Origin: Typha latifolia
Lineage: Eukaryota; Streptophyta; Magnoliopsida; Poales; Typhaceae
Assembly: GCA_019914945.1 (NCBI GenBank)
Contig: CM034101.1
Location: forward strand, 15,325,188-15,389,187
DNA length: 64,000 nucleotides
Reading direction: 5' to 3'
In this document: one piece after another, positions 26,001-36,200 of the stretch
Layout of the letters: the number at the start of each line of letters is the position of its first letter
How positions within the stretch are numbered: the stretch's first letter is position 1
Translations under genes and position numbers: made by a program
The notes under the pieces: model-generated
Databases searched by the model: none
Told to the model about the DNA's origin: nothing
What the model saw: the letters and a program-made list of their open reading frames with translations, nothing else

Positions 26001-29000
26001 CCTCTTTGTTATTCTCAAAATGAGATCTTTATTCTAAATAAATATTCTTATGTTCACTCGTATTCTAAAATAATAGTGTAATAATTAACTTTGATGTGAT
26101 ATAAAGTAAAAGAAAAGATGAAAGAAAAAGTGTTTTATTTTTTATAAAATTACTATAAATACTCTTTGATTTGATATAAAATACATTTATTTTTATAGAT
26201 ATTATGGGTAAATTAGTAATTGCGTTAGTGTGTAGTATAAGACATAATTTTGATGAATAGTGTTTGTATTCTAGAATAAAGTTATTATGATGTTAATTGT
26301 TATTCTAGAATAAAAGGTTATATTCCAAAATAAGAAAAAAGTTATTCCTAAAGTGAACGATGACTAAATGAACTAGGCACATTCTTTTTCCCCTCCAAAT
26401 TATTAGATAAATCACTATGCCCCATATCTTCTAGTCTATAAACTTACATCCATAATTTCACCAGCTAGACTTGCAAGTTTTCTTACAAAGTTAGTTAGGT
26501 TAATAGTTCCTTGTGAACTTGTAACTAGCAACAGTTTACTTTCTTGAAATGTTCTCTAAATTTTATCTGGTCTACATATTCTCACTATTGAGCTATTAGC
26601 TCAAAAAACCACCTGATATCTTTAGGAAAAAAAATCTGCAACACAAAAGCCCTTGGTAACAGGAAACATCAATAATTATGTCATTAAAGTGACACAGTCA
26701 AAATGAGAATCATAAACTTGAACAAATTCACATCAACAATTACTTTACCAAAAACTATGAACTCGGAGAACAATAATATAAAAGAACTCGTGGTTTAACC
26801 TGCTTCCATAGTTCTTCGGCCTCTTTGGTACGGCCGCGCATTTTAGCTCGATCAGCGATAGCAATTGCCCAATTATAATAGGCCTGCATTAGAAGAATGA
26901 AGTGTGGTAGCATGAAAAAGTGGTTGCTAATCATAGCAGGATCGAACCAACTAAAGTAAATGACAACTTAAGATACATGAGAGAAAGAAAAAGACCCAAA
27001 TATTCAACAGAACATTAAGATACTGAGACAAGGCAAGTGGCTGCTAGCCATTACAAGAACTGCCACTGTTAGACACAGACACTGTACAGATTAACAAAAG
27101 CACCAAGAGTTAATAACTAAAAACTTACATCATAAAGTGTTGGACAAAGTCGTGTAGCTTCAGCATATTTTTTGCAAGCCTCCTCAAGTAAAGCATCTTT
27201 AGATGAAGTAGAATTTGAATCGACATTATCTGCACTTTCCTGCATCAGTAAACAAAACAGAAATTTGGAACTATCCGTGTTGTATTTTGTTAAAGCATCC
27301 TTTAAAATGGCCTATTATTCTCAAAGACAACATAAGCATGTAAGATCTTCTGTACTAGTCCAATGACTCCAAGTAAGAAAAAAAAAAGTGAGAACCTGAA
27401 AGCTATGTACAAGAGACTTGAATTTGATTATTGATAGTTTTAAGGGCTTATAAACAGGACAAAGATTATGTATTACGATAGTGATATCTAGGTGAGTAAT
27501 TCATCATCTTCGAGTCTCACATTATTCTTTCCTTCTATCTAATGGATTTTACATTATCTTGTTGTTGGGTTGCATTTTGATTTACTTTCATAATGTCAAA
27601 ATTTTATTATAGGACAATACAGTTTACTAAAACAACTCTCATGGCTAGACTCTTTTGTCAACAACTTTTACACTATTAGCAATGTGTTCAAAAAGTACTT
27701 ATGCACAGTGCATACATGTTAAGGGAATACTTCATGAATATATCATAAGCATGGAGATGTTGGCTAGTTAATATCATAACCAGAAGTACAACCAATCAGA
27801 AGTTTAAAACCATACCTGGAGAACAAGGGCCCAATTATAATATGCATCAGGGTCCTCTGGATTTCTTTCTATTGCATTTACATACCTGTAGTATAGAAAT
27901 TATATTATACTCAGGCATCAAGTCAAATCCTTCTCAGTAGGTTAATCATGTTAAAGACAATGTTTTCTATGACAACCAAGCTTCTAAGTCTTGCTATCCT
28001 TTCCAATTTCAAATGGATTTGTGGTACTTACATTGGACTTTTGGCTTTGGCAAAGAACATAGAGAAATAAGTTAAAGAAGAATGCTTCTTTCTAGCCTTG
28101 AATGTTATGTGTAGCATATCATCATATCTAACTTGACCATATATTGTGGAGGCTCACACTATGAATTTGTTCATATGTTCTTTTCCCTCAGTAGTGGAAG
28201 CCCCAGCTGAAACTTTACAGAGATGCTTGACTAACATTTTGGTGGTGCTAATATTCTACAGTTGTATATATAAATGTAGACGTAGGTACTTAGAGAACAA
28301 TAATGACAATAAAAGTACAAACCATAAATCAAATGATGAATTGGTTGTTGAAATATAAATTTCAATAATTAGCAACTTTGTAAGGAAAAGTAACGTTTAA
28401 TAGCTACAGAAATCAAAAGGCTTCAAAATGTAACTACTGTATTCTTGAATTTACAAGAACAATCATGTACTGAACATATGGAGAAGACAAGTAAATAAAA
28501 CGATCACAAGTAACAATTAATGCAGTATTAACAATTCAGCAGTAGCAATGTTAACAATGACCAAAACAAAACAATGCTGCTAACAAAAGAAGTGAGGATA
28601 CTGATATTTCAATGACAAGATAATAGCATAAGAAACCTTTTAGCAGCGAAAGAAAGGATCCGCTGGCGAGAACGACCTTCCTCATCAACTCCAGTGACAT
28701 TGTTGATTAAGTCCATGGCAACATCATTCTGAGATGTATAAAAGTGCAGGCTATCTTGGCTGAAATGAGTTTAGAAAGGACCCAATCATAAAGTGGAAAA
28801 TTCAGTTCTTTCATCGAGGAAACAAAATATTATGAAATTCAGGTTGCCAATGTGGCAAACAAACATCCATATTAGATGACATGTAGTGCATATGAATAAA
28901 AAGAAAAAGAGAACAGAAAGAAAAAATGAAATAGATGAGCAACTGATGATCTTCCTTTGTTCTTTTTAGCACTTATTATATTTGCTTTAAAGTCCTTGTT

Positions 29001-30472
29001 AAAGTTCAATTATTCTTATAGTAGTTGTAAGGATATTATAGGCAAGTTAAGAGTTCTTCCAAGATTTAAAACATGGTTTTAAATTTGTCGAAGGGTCTCT
29101 GAACAGGGGCTTATGGGAAATTAAAAAATCTAGTATGACATAAAGATAATTATGGTCAGCACCCTTCTTTTAGCCCGGTCCAAATTTATCCCAGTGTTAT
29201 GCTATTACTGTTCAAAAGTTTAAATCAAAACAATGTTTTCCCCCTTTCTTCCGACTGAACAAAAGATCCAAGCTAATGACTCCTTCAAGAAGAAATCCTC
29301 AGGCAAGGGAAGCAAATGACAAAAGGTATAACACTCTAGCGTCCCAAATAACTTCAATCCTATGTGATCTGGAAGCAAATGTTTCATTTTTTGGATGTAG
29401 AATGAGTCTACAGGATGAAATGACGCATTGTTTGATAGAAGAAATTGGTTTATGCCGAGGTCTGACAATGTGTACGATATCACCAAGTAGCAAAAGCAAC
29501 AGCTTCTTGTGATTCGTATGATGGATGCTAATGTCCTCTTATGGTTTACAGAGAAACGTGTAAACAATCCAGCCAAACTCCAACCATTTAGAATCCAACC
29601 CTCTAAAGAACAACCCAAGAACCTGCCATGCTCCTAATAAAAAATGCTGCATTTGTGGAAGAAAACAAAATTCTTGGAAGGACAAAGGATTCCACAGTTA
29701 ATACAAATTTAAAAAAGAACTTTATGCAAGTACCCTTCATGAAATCACTAGAATTGGCTTGCGCCTAACCAGGCGGTTAAACAAGCAACTCTAAGACATA
29801 AATACAGTGAAAAGTTTCTTCATAGATTTAAGCATATCAATGACTTCCTTGGACTCAAAAGATATAAATACAATGAAAAGTTTGCTGTGATAATGTTTGC
29901 TGGCATTTATCTTACAAGATAATCGTCCTTGGAACCCTAAAAGTGACAGTGCGCATTACAAGTCGTGATCCAAGAATTGACAGCAAAATATCATAAACAG
30001 ATCTCAAAAATTAGATGCATTGATCCAAGAAACAAATAACTCATCAATCCTAGATCTACGGTTCCAAGCATAACAGAATTCTTGAAAATTCTAAGAAAAC
30101 AAACCCGTACGATGATATCTCGGCGACGCCTTCCCTCCCATCTCCACCCAGAGATCCATTCGCTTCCCCAAATCCAGATCTCTCCTTGCCCCCATCCCCC
30201 CCGCCCTCCTCCTTTAACTCGTTCAAAAGCTCCCTCATCGTAAAAGTCCGACTCCCCTCGCCATTCAACGCCTCGGCTTTACCCGCGGCAGATCCTTCCA
30301 GCGAGATATCCTCTTCTTTGGGTTCCTCCTTCGGCTCGATCTCACTCTCCTTGGCTTCCTGCGAGGGCTCGATCGCGTTGTCTCCGGCCTGCGCCGTCGG
30401 CTCCACCGCCTCCGGCTCGTGGCCGTTGGAAAGATCGGATTGGTCGCCGTTCTTGGGATCCGTCTCCTCCAT
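15058..30472 (-). CDS. HLB1: TPR protein, HLB1-like
   Basis: Tetratricopeptide protein of 513 residues matching the plant HLB1 (hypersensitive to latrunculin B 1) type, which in Arabidopsis acts at the trans-Golgi/early endosome and links trafficking to actin. Fourteen exons, high to low: 30472-30111, 28759-28637, 27885-27816, 27239-27129, 26883-26800, 23466-23416, 21548-21519, 21378-21316, 21172-21107, 20962-20834, 20236-20201, 18919-18800, 16703-16518, 15168-15058. An acidic, Pro/Ser-rich N-terminus ends in [15 protein letters not shown]-like helices cover about residues 160-365 ([55 protein letters not shown]). A conserved C-terminal part ([29 protein letters not shown]) ends in [12 protein letters not shown]. 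The exon 1 donor (ATC|gtacgg) is weak, but only this join with the acceptor ending at 28760 keeps frame. Introns are long and transposon-filled, so the gene spans 15.4 kb. The gene name is from memory of the family. Confidence 0.88.
17286..17811. mobile_element. hAT-type MITE with 8-bp target duplication
   Basis: A 526-base element in HLB1 intron 12. The ends are inverted (left TAGGGATAGCAA; right end read in reverse TAGGGGTGGCAA). It is flanked by ATCATTCA (17278-17285) and ATCATTTA (17812-17819), an 8-base duplication with one mismatch, the size expected for hAT transposition. The inside is built of repeated phrases such as AACCCGTTTATAACCC and ACTCATTTATGACC and has no transposase, so it is non-autonomous. 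Confidence 0.75.
20046..20094. repeat. (AT)n microsatellite in HLB1 intron
   Basis: About 24 uninterrupted AT units, the longest simple repeat of the window, in the intron between the exons at 20201-20236 and 18800-18919. Confidence 0.92.
22765..23234. repeat. Diverged 235-bp tandem duplication in HLB1 intron
   Basis: Two copies begin GTCGAGC at 22765 and 23000 and share, in order, GAACAGCATGTTC, CCATCATGCATT, GCTCTCA(A/G), TTTTGCATT, GAACTCCT, TTGAACAC, TGTATTAT and TCTTTCATT. They are clearly related but well diverged. The motif TTGAAC recurs many times. It may be part of an old retrotransposon LTR; no coding trace supports that. Confidence 0.6.
24116..24620 (+). mobile_element. Ty1/copia relic: RNase H end and start of 3' LTR
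   Basis: Conceptual translation with interruptions shows the end of a copia polyprotein: VSWASKL, then [43 protein letters not shown] and GKIHKNKNF, ending [11 protein letters not shown]. At least five in-frame stop codons and one base loss break it. About 100 bases later a purine tract (AAGTGGGAGG) precedes TGTTATAAAATGG at 24604, as expected where a 3' LTR begins; its far end was not found. It lies in the HLB1 intron 23467-26799, opposite to the gene. Confidence 0.75.
24979..25925 (+). mobile_element. Ty3/gypsy gag-protease relic
   Basis: A degenerate frame shows [32 protein letters not shown] gag sequence, a decayed zinc-knuckle region ([11 protein letters not shown]), then a protease-like KNGSTHYFV (compare the family's DSGSTHNF), and further on [20 protein letters not shown], matching the stretch before reverse transcriptase. 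Stops and frame changes show it is dead. Reverse transcriptase and integrase are missing. It directly follows the copia LTR start, suggesting nested or successive insertions. Confidence 0.6.
25990..26350. repeat. Possible MITE, AT-rich with partly inverted ends
   Basis: Phrases such as TTATTCTAGAATAA recur, and the two ends (GGTATTCCTCTTTGTTATTC and the reverse complement of GAAAAAAGTTATTCCTAAAG) are loosely complementary. Ends and target duplication are not certain. Confidence 0.3.
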
Positions 30473-30588
30473 GCCCGGGATCGAAGGGTTTAGGGTTTAC
30501 TCTTCGCCGGAGGGAAGAGGAGATCTTCTACCAAGAAGACCAAAGTAGTCTCACCGCTGGCTGCTGCCGGTGTTCATATTTCATATAT

Positions 30589-30595
30589 GTATATA
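30589..30595 (-). promoter_or_regulatory. Possible TATA element of the HLB1-like gene
   Basis: TATATAC on the minus strand, about 115 bases upstream of the ATG at 30472. The position is plausible; no other evidence. Confidence 0.28.
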
Positions 30596-30599
30596 TTTC

Positions 30600-33020
30600 T
30601 CTCTCTTAGTGAAAATGGCGTCCAAGAACTGAGTCGCGTCACCTCCGGATCCAGATGCAGATCAGATCCGAAACTGATTTAGCGTAGACTTTTCTAATAA
30701 AAAAAATTATTCTTATTTTCACAAGATATTATAGTTCTCATTCTAAGTTTTCATTACACATAATTCGAATCGAACTTTTTTCTTCTCATCTTTATGCGTA
30801 ATTATATTAATTAAACCCAACTAGTCTAACATCACATAACTCACATGTTTTTATATTTTTAGAGGATGTTTACGATATATATTTAAGAGAATTTCTTAAA
30901 TGTTTTTAATTGTAGACTAAGTTGGATTGCTTTATTATACGACTATACGAGTAAAGCAGTGCAATTGTTAAGGTTGGATGTTGTATAACACCATGAACCA
31001 AAAGGCTACTATTTGACTTTGAGAAAAATTAAGGAATAATCTTTTTTCAACTATTTTTTATAATGATTCTCTGAACTTTTATTTAGTACGTGATGATCTT
31101 CTAAACTCTTTTTGTGTGCATAATGATCCCCTAATAGAAGGAGTCAAAGTGGGATGTTTTTAATGATTTAGAGATTTATTTTATAAAATAGTAATAGTTT
31201 ATGGATTGAAAAGAGAATTATTAAAAAAATTAATTGCTAATGCATCATGGATCCGCTGAGCACCGTCGACTAGAAGGTGCAGTCGCCGAGGAGACGGTGA
31301 CTCATTTATAATCAACGGTGCTATGCCAGATTGCTTTGAGATCGGGCTCTGTCCCATCTTTTTTTTTATCATTCATGAACCCGAATGCTAGATATGGGCT
31401 GGACAAAGGGCCAACACTCCCTAAATACAGAGGCACTTTATGTCCCATCGAGCTTTTAGCTGTCTAGTCTAAGCTTCAAGCCATATGCGTCACTGAACAA
31501 TTGTTTCGAATCAAACGCCGTTACCAAGCTGTTCTTCTAAACTAACTGTACTACTGAGCCATCAACTGAATCGAGCCAAGCCACCAAACCACCAACCACC
31601 AAACAATTTCTCCACAATATTGTTTGGGGTTAGAGTTGAACTCATGACCTCCTTGGTCATGAGCAAGATACCTACCAACTCTACTAGAGTTGGTTGGTAT
31701 CAGGCTCTGTCCCATCGACTCTCTCGATTGCCGCAGAGATTAATTTGGATACAAAGATCTTAACCAATGTTAGGTCCATCAATCTCCTAGGAATGTTGTT
31801 GAGTGGAGCAATTTAAAAAATTTCCATTATAATCTTAATCCATAAATATTATCTAGGAAATTATATTTTATTCCTTGTGGCGTATCTTAATTTTATTAAT
31901 ATTTTTATGTATTTTTAACTTAAGAATTTAGCCTTTATATAATGATATTGATTAAATTATAATAATTATTTTTTTCATCATATTTAATTATATTAGATGG
32001 TCGAATTTAAATATTTTTATTAGAGATAAAATTTTAGAGGATTGAAAAGTCTATCCAATAATCTAAAACTTTATTTTTAATAAGGATTTTTAAATTTGAC
32101 CTCTAATGTGATCAAATAGGATGAAAAAAAAATAACTATTGTACTTTAATTAATATCACACGGAGATTAAGTGTTTAAATTAAAAATACCCGGAGGCTTT
32201 TTAAAATTGAACTAAACTATAATAAGTAAAATACAATTAATCCAAGATTTTTTCTATTATATCTTTAGATGAATCTAAAGCCAACGAACGCTAAGTCGAC
32301 TACATGCCTAGAATCCAAAAAAATTAGGGACAACGCCCAACGGAGACTGTTGTGATTGACAACACAGAAGGAAGAGGATATGAGATCAGGTGTAAGGAGG
32401 GTGGATTTGAAAGAACAAGGTGGGAGTTTTGGAGAGAGAGGGGGAGCGGGAGAAGGAAGAAATGGGAAAACACCTCTCCCCTTTACTAACTATTTGGTTG
32501 GAGGAGAAAGGAGAAATCAAATGTAGAGGAAGGAAGTGGAAAGAAATCGCCAACGGCTGGGGACGAGAAGTCCTCCTCGTAGGGAGGGGAGAAAAAAAGA
32601 CCCAAAACTCGAACATTTTACTTCGTTATAGCCATCCATCGGAATCATCCAAAATGAATTGAATTAACTCTCACTCGGACATTATAGGTATAGGATTCCA
32701 TTGAAATAAAAATTTCAAATCCGCTCCTGAGAATTCCAAACAGGTGTCGGTATCTGAAGAATTTTCCTTTTTCTTTTTGTTTTCTTTCTAAAAAGAATAT
32801 GATTTTACCGTCGTCCAATCCGGTTTCACCCGTAGCCCGCTATTCTCGTGCCGATCGAACTCGAAAATGCCAAATGATGAAGTCAACAGCAGTAATGGAT
32901 TTAGACGGACTTGCCCATTAATTTACCGTGGCATCACCGTGGCATTTACGCAAAATTACCGTCATCGCCAGACGCCAGGCCACTATCCTCTGAAGTCTCA
33001 TCCCAATCCCGTTACGTAAA
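30600..33020. other. AT-rich spacer between divergent HLB1 and cytochrome b5 genes
   Basis: No gene supported. Much of it is low-complexity AT-rich DNA; a SINE-like piece lies at about 31626. A purine/pyrimidine-skewed patch at 32380-32660 gives short open frames on both strands without family features. Confidence 0.5.
31626..31690 (-). repeat. tRNA-derived SINE fragment
   Basis: On the minus strand the sequence reads TAGAGTTGGTAGGTATCTTG, then CTCATGACCAAGGAGGTCATG and AGTTCAACTCTAACCCC. This is the layout of an A box, a CAT-anticodon-like loop and a B box (GTTCAANYC). It resembles tRNA-Met-derived SINE heads known in plants. It is too degenerate to fold as a functional tRNA. Two internal palindromes (31641-31663 and 31674-31694) are part of it. 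Confidence 0.5.
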
Positions 33021-33029
33021 TATATAAAA
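33021..33029 (+). promoter_or_regulatory. Probable TATA box of cytochrome b5
   Basis: TATATAAAA lies 226 bases before the ATG and is followed by a leader rich in CT. A donor-like GTAAGT at 33145 and an AG just before the start codon (33249-33250) suggest a leader intron, which I cannot confirm. Confidence 0.45.
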
Positions 33030-33254
33030 TAGTGATGGAGTTTGGAAAGAACACGCCTTTTATTATCGCGGCCGCATCCGAGGGAACGCTCAAGTAGGCG
33101 GAGAAACGAGAGAATAGCCCTCTCCGATCTTTTCTTATCTATCGAGTAAGTTTTTCTCTTACTCGATCTTTCCCTCTCTTTTTTTTTTTCGTAAATTTCT
33201 GCTTTGATTAATTTTTATTTGGGATCTGAGATTGGGATGTTTTTGGAGTAGGCA

Positions 33255-34942
33255 ATGGCGTCCGATCCCAAAATCTACGGATTCGAGGAGGTCTCGAAGC
33301 ACGACGCCACCAAGGATTGCTGGCTCATCATCTCCGGGAAGGTATTCTCTATCCCTAAAATTCGATCTGTTATCTTTCTTCTTCTTCTTCTTCTTCTTCT
33401 TCTTCTTTTCTTCGTGGAGAAGCTTTGATACGGTCTGTTGGCTATAATTATTTTATCTAATGATTCCAAAGATTAGGTTTAGATCGGTGAAGGATTTAGT
33501 TCATTGGTAGAGAACTAAAGGGAAGTGGAAGGGGAAAGACTAACTTTTCCTTCTGTCCTTTTTTTTTTGGATGCGCAAGAGAAGGCAACTGAAAAGCTTC
33601 TCCCTTTTTCTCCCCCAAAATTCACTCCGAAGAGTAGAAACGTGTTTGCGCTGGGGTTCCCCGGTTAGTAGGATAATAGAATAATATATGAATAGATAGA
33701 CCAAAGACATGACCCGAATAATTAATCAGTAATTCCTTCTCCTTATTATCTTCATCCGAGCACAGTTGTGTTATCGTGAGATTGGAGTCATGAAAATGAC
33801 AGCAAGCATGTCATTTATACGATATGTTGCACTTCTAAAAGAGGATCTTTCAGATCACTTCAACATGTCTACTGTTTCATCTCTTCTATCTTCTGTTTGC
33901 ATCTCAGTTCGCTCTGTTCACCAGTTACTTGATGGACATATCAGAGTGAATTTTATGAATTGTGAGGAGTTTGACTGCTGATTGTTTCGTGAATACTAAC
34001 AGAGTTTTGTGCATGCTGCATAGTAGCACATTTGACTTGGATGTATCATTGTTGTATAACAAATAACTGTACTTATATAGGTTGAGAAAAATGTCTGTGA
34101 ATGCTACAGTCAATAAAAGGTTACACGCTGGTATTAGGAAAAATGCAAGATGCTTAAAAGTTTCATAAGTAAATCATTTATGCATGTCTGGTTTGAAGTT
34201 TCATGATGAAATATGATTTTGTCATCTGTCATGTGATGAGAAGATATTTTGTTGTAGCCTACATATTGTGACTTATATAGTGAATCAACTAAGTTTCACA
34301 TAGCAAATGTTCTACTTCATATGCACATGAGAAAGGCTTGGTCATGCTTGTATTTCTGATTGGATAATAATTCTGACCATACAAAACTAACCCTTTCTGT
34401 AAACATATGCTTGTTCTGTAGGTGTACGATGTCACACCATTTATGGATGAGCATCCTGGTGGTGATGAGGTCTTGCTGGCTGCAACCGGTTCGAATCCTG
34501 TCCTTTCTTTTTGTTTACCTGCAGCTTTCTTTCTCCGCTCTGCCATTGTTTTCCCCTTATGTTTGTTGTATTAGCTTTTTTACTTATTCATGTCAAATTG
34601 TCAATATGTGTGTCTTGAGGAATGTAGCCTGTGGAGTTCCTGTGATGTAATCATAAAGTTCAAGCTCATTATCTCCATATAATCTATTCAGGAAAAGACG
34701 CAACAAATGATTTCGAAGATGTCGGTCACAGCAATTCTGCAAGGGAGATGATGGCCAAGTACTGCATTGGGGAGATAGACTCTTCTACTGTTCCAACAAA
34801 GCGAACATTTATTGCTCCTCAACAAGCACCTCACAATCCGGACAGAAGTTCTGAGGCCATGATCAAAATACTGCAGTTTCTTGTGCCCCTTCTGATCTTG
34901 GGTTTAGCCTTTGCTGTCCGACATTTTACCAAAGCAGAGTAG
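33255..34942 (+). CDS. Cytochrome b5, ER tail-anchored
   Basis: Small haem protein of 134 residues that passes electrons to ER desaturases, hydroxylases and P450s. Exons 33255-33341, 34422-34488 and 34692-34942 join in frame. The first haem ligand lies in HPGGDE (His40) and the second in the VGHS motif (His64), with the usual spacing. The N-terminal [11 protein letters not shown] and [15 protein letters not shown] blocks are typical. A single hydrophobic segment at about residues 108-127 followed by a basic tail (RHFTKAE) is the C-terminal ER anchor. The donor of exon 2 is ACCG|gttcga, not consensus, but the frame and protein match require it. Intron 1 is about 1.1 kb and contains a long TTC repeat. 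Confidence 0.95.
33376..33408 (+). repeat. (TTC)n microsatellite in cytochrome b5 intron 1
   Basis: About eleven TTC units shortly after the first donor site. Length variation here would sit near the 5' splice site. Confidence 0.85.
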
Positions 34943-36200
34943 CTTCCTTCGACCATTTTCATCCAGTGCGTCTGACAGTGGATCAATTGATAGTGCCTTG
35001 GTCTATTTAGAAATAAGTGAGCATTCCCACCATTTTAGTTGTTCCAATTGGCTGCATGGAATAGTTGCTGTGATGTTTATTATAATACCTTGTGTTCTCT
35101 ATAATCCTTTGCACTCCAGAGTTAGTGTAGTGAGCAGGAAGAACCGTTGTTGTGATGCTCGAAGTTCTTCCATACTACCGCAGCCACTATATTTATTGTT
35201 TGCTTCTGTGGTTGAAGGCCACTAGGATTATGCGATGTTACTAGAGATGGCAGATTGTTTTTCTTATTTTCTTTTTTCGCCGTTTTCTACACCTCCAAAA
35301 GATACAATTCGTTTTTATTTATTTTTGCTCTACTTTCCCCCATAACTGATATTTGCATAGCTTCTCATGCTTGGAAGCGTGCAATCATCAGCTTAGTACA
35401 CCTTGTGTGGATGCACACTTTGCCAACATGGTTTGTATTCAACTTCTTTTAAAAAATTAGAGTGAAGAGGTGAGAGCATTGTCGATTTCAATCACAAATA
35501 ATTGTCTTTGGAAAATATTATTTAATAACTTAATTCAATGACTTCGCTCTGCGCACGGTTTTGAGCATTGTCTTGGTAGTATTTAATTTAGAGTAATAAT
35601 TCTTAATGACGCACGTAACTTAGAACCTAGACCAAATAATTTAATATATTAACTACAATTTGATAAAGTTTAAATACTTCTGTATCTAAAGAGGAAGGAT
35701 TATTTATTTGCTTACTAATGCCTTTGAAACAGGTATAGATAAGCACACCGTGGTCCACAGAAGAAACTTTGTATCCAGTTAAATTTGCAGCAGCAATATA
35801 CCTTGAAAGCACGAAATGCACACATGCTTCCGAACGAAATAGGCCGCAGTTTGTTTTCTCAAAAAAACAAAAAAATATGGCTACAGTTTTAACTACTGCA
35901 TTATATTACTAAGGATTTTTGGAAATAGCATCGATATCCGAGCCATAGAAATAATATCCTGTGAGTTGTATATTCATGTAACCACAGTAAGCACCAAAAC
36001 GTATTGCATCAGTTATATCATTACAGGGTGAAGGTGGTTAATTCCTTTATAAATATAAAGTTATTTTGATTTGAACGAACTGTACATACAAGAGAGGTTA
36101 CCATCTTGGATGTGAAACACTTCCTGGGTGCCTTCCATATGGTATTTAATAATTTAGAATAGTCCTAGTATAACATTTGTGCAATTGATGTTTGCGTGTG
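34943..36200. other. Spacer between convergent cytochrome b5 and FtsH genes
   Basis: Contains the two 3' UTRs and no other gene. Open frames in this stretch are short and without family features. AT-rich from 35460 on. Confidence 0.55.

Noticed and set aside
34430..34505. tRNA-like B box (GGTTCGAATCC) in the cytochrome b5 gene
   Set aside because: No A box or acceptor stem fits upstream; the match falls on the exon 2 donor and coding sequence, so it is chance.
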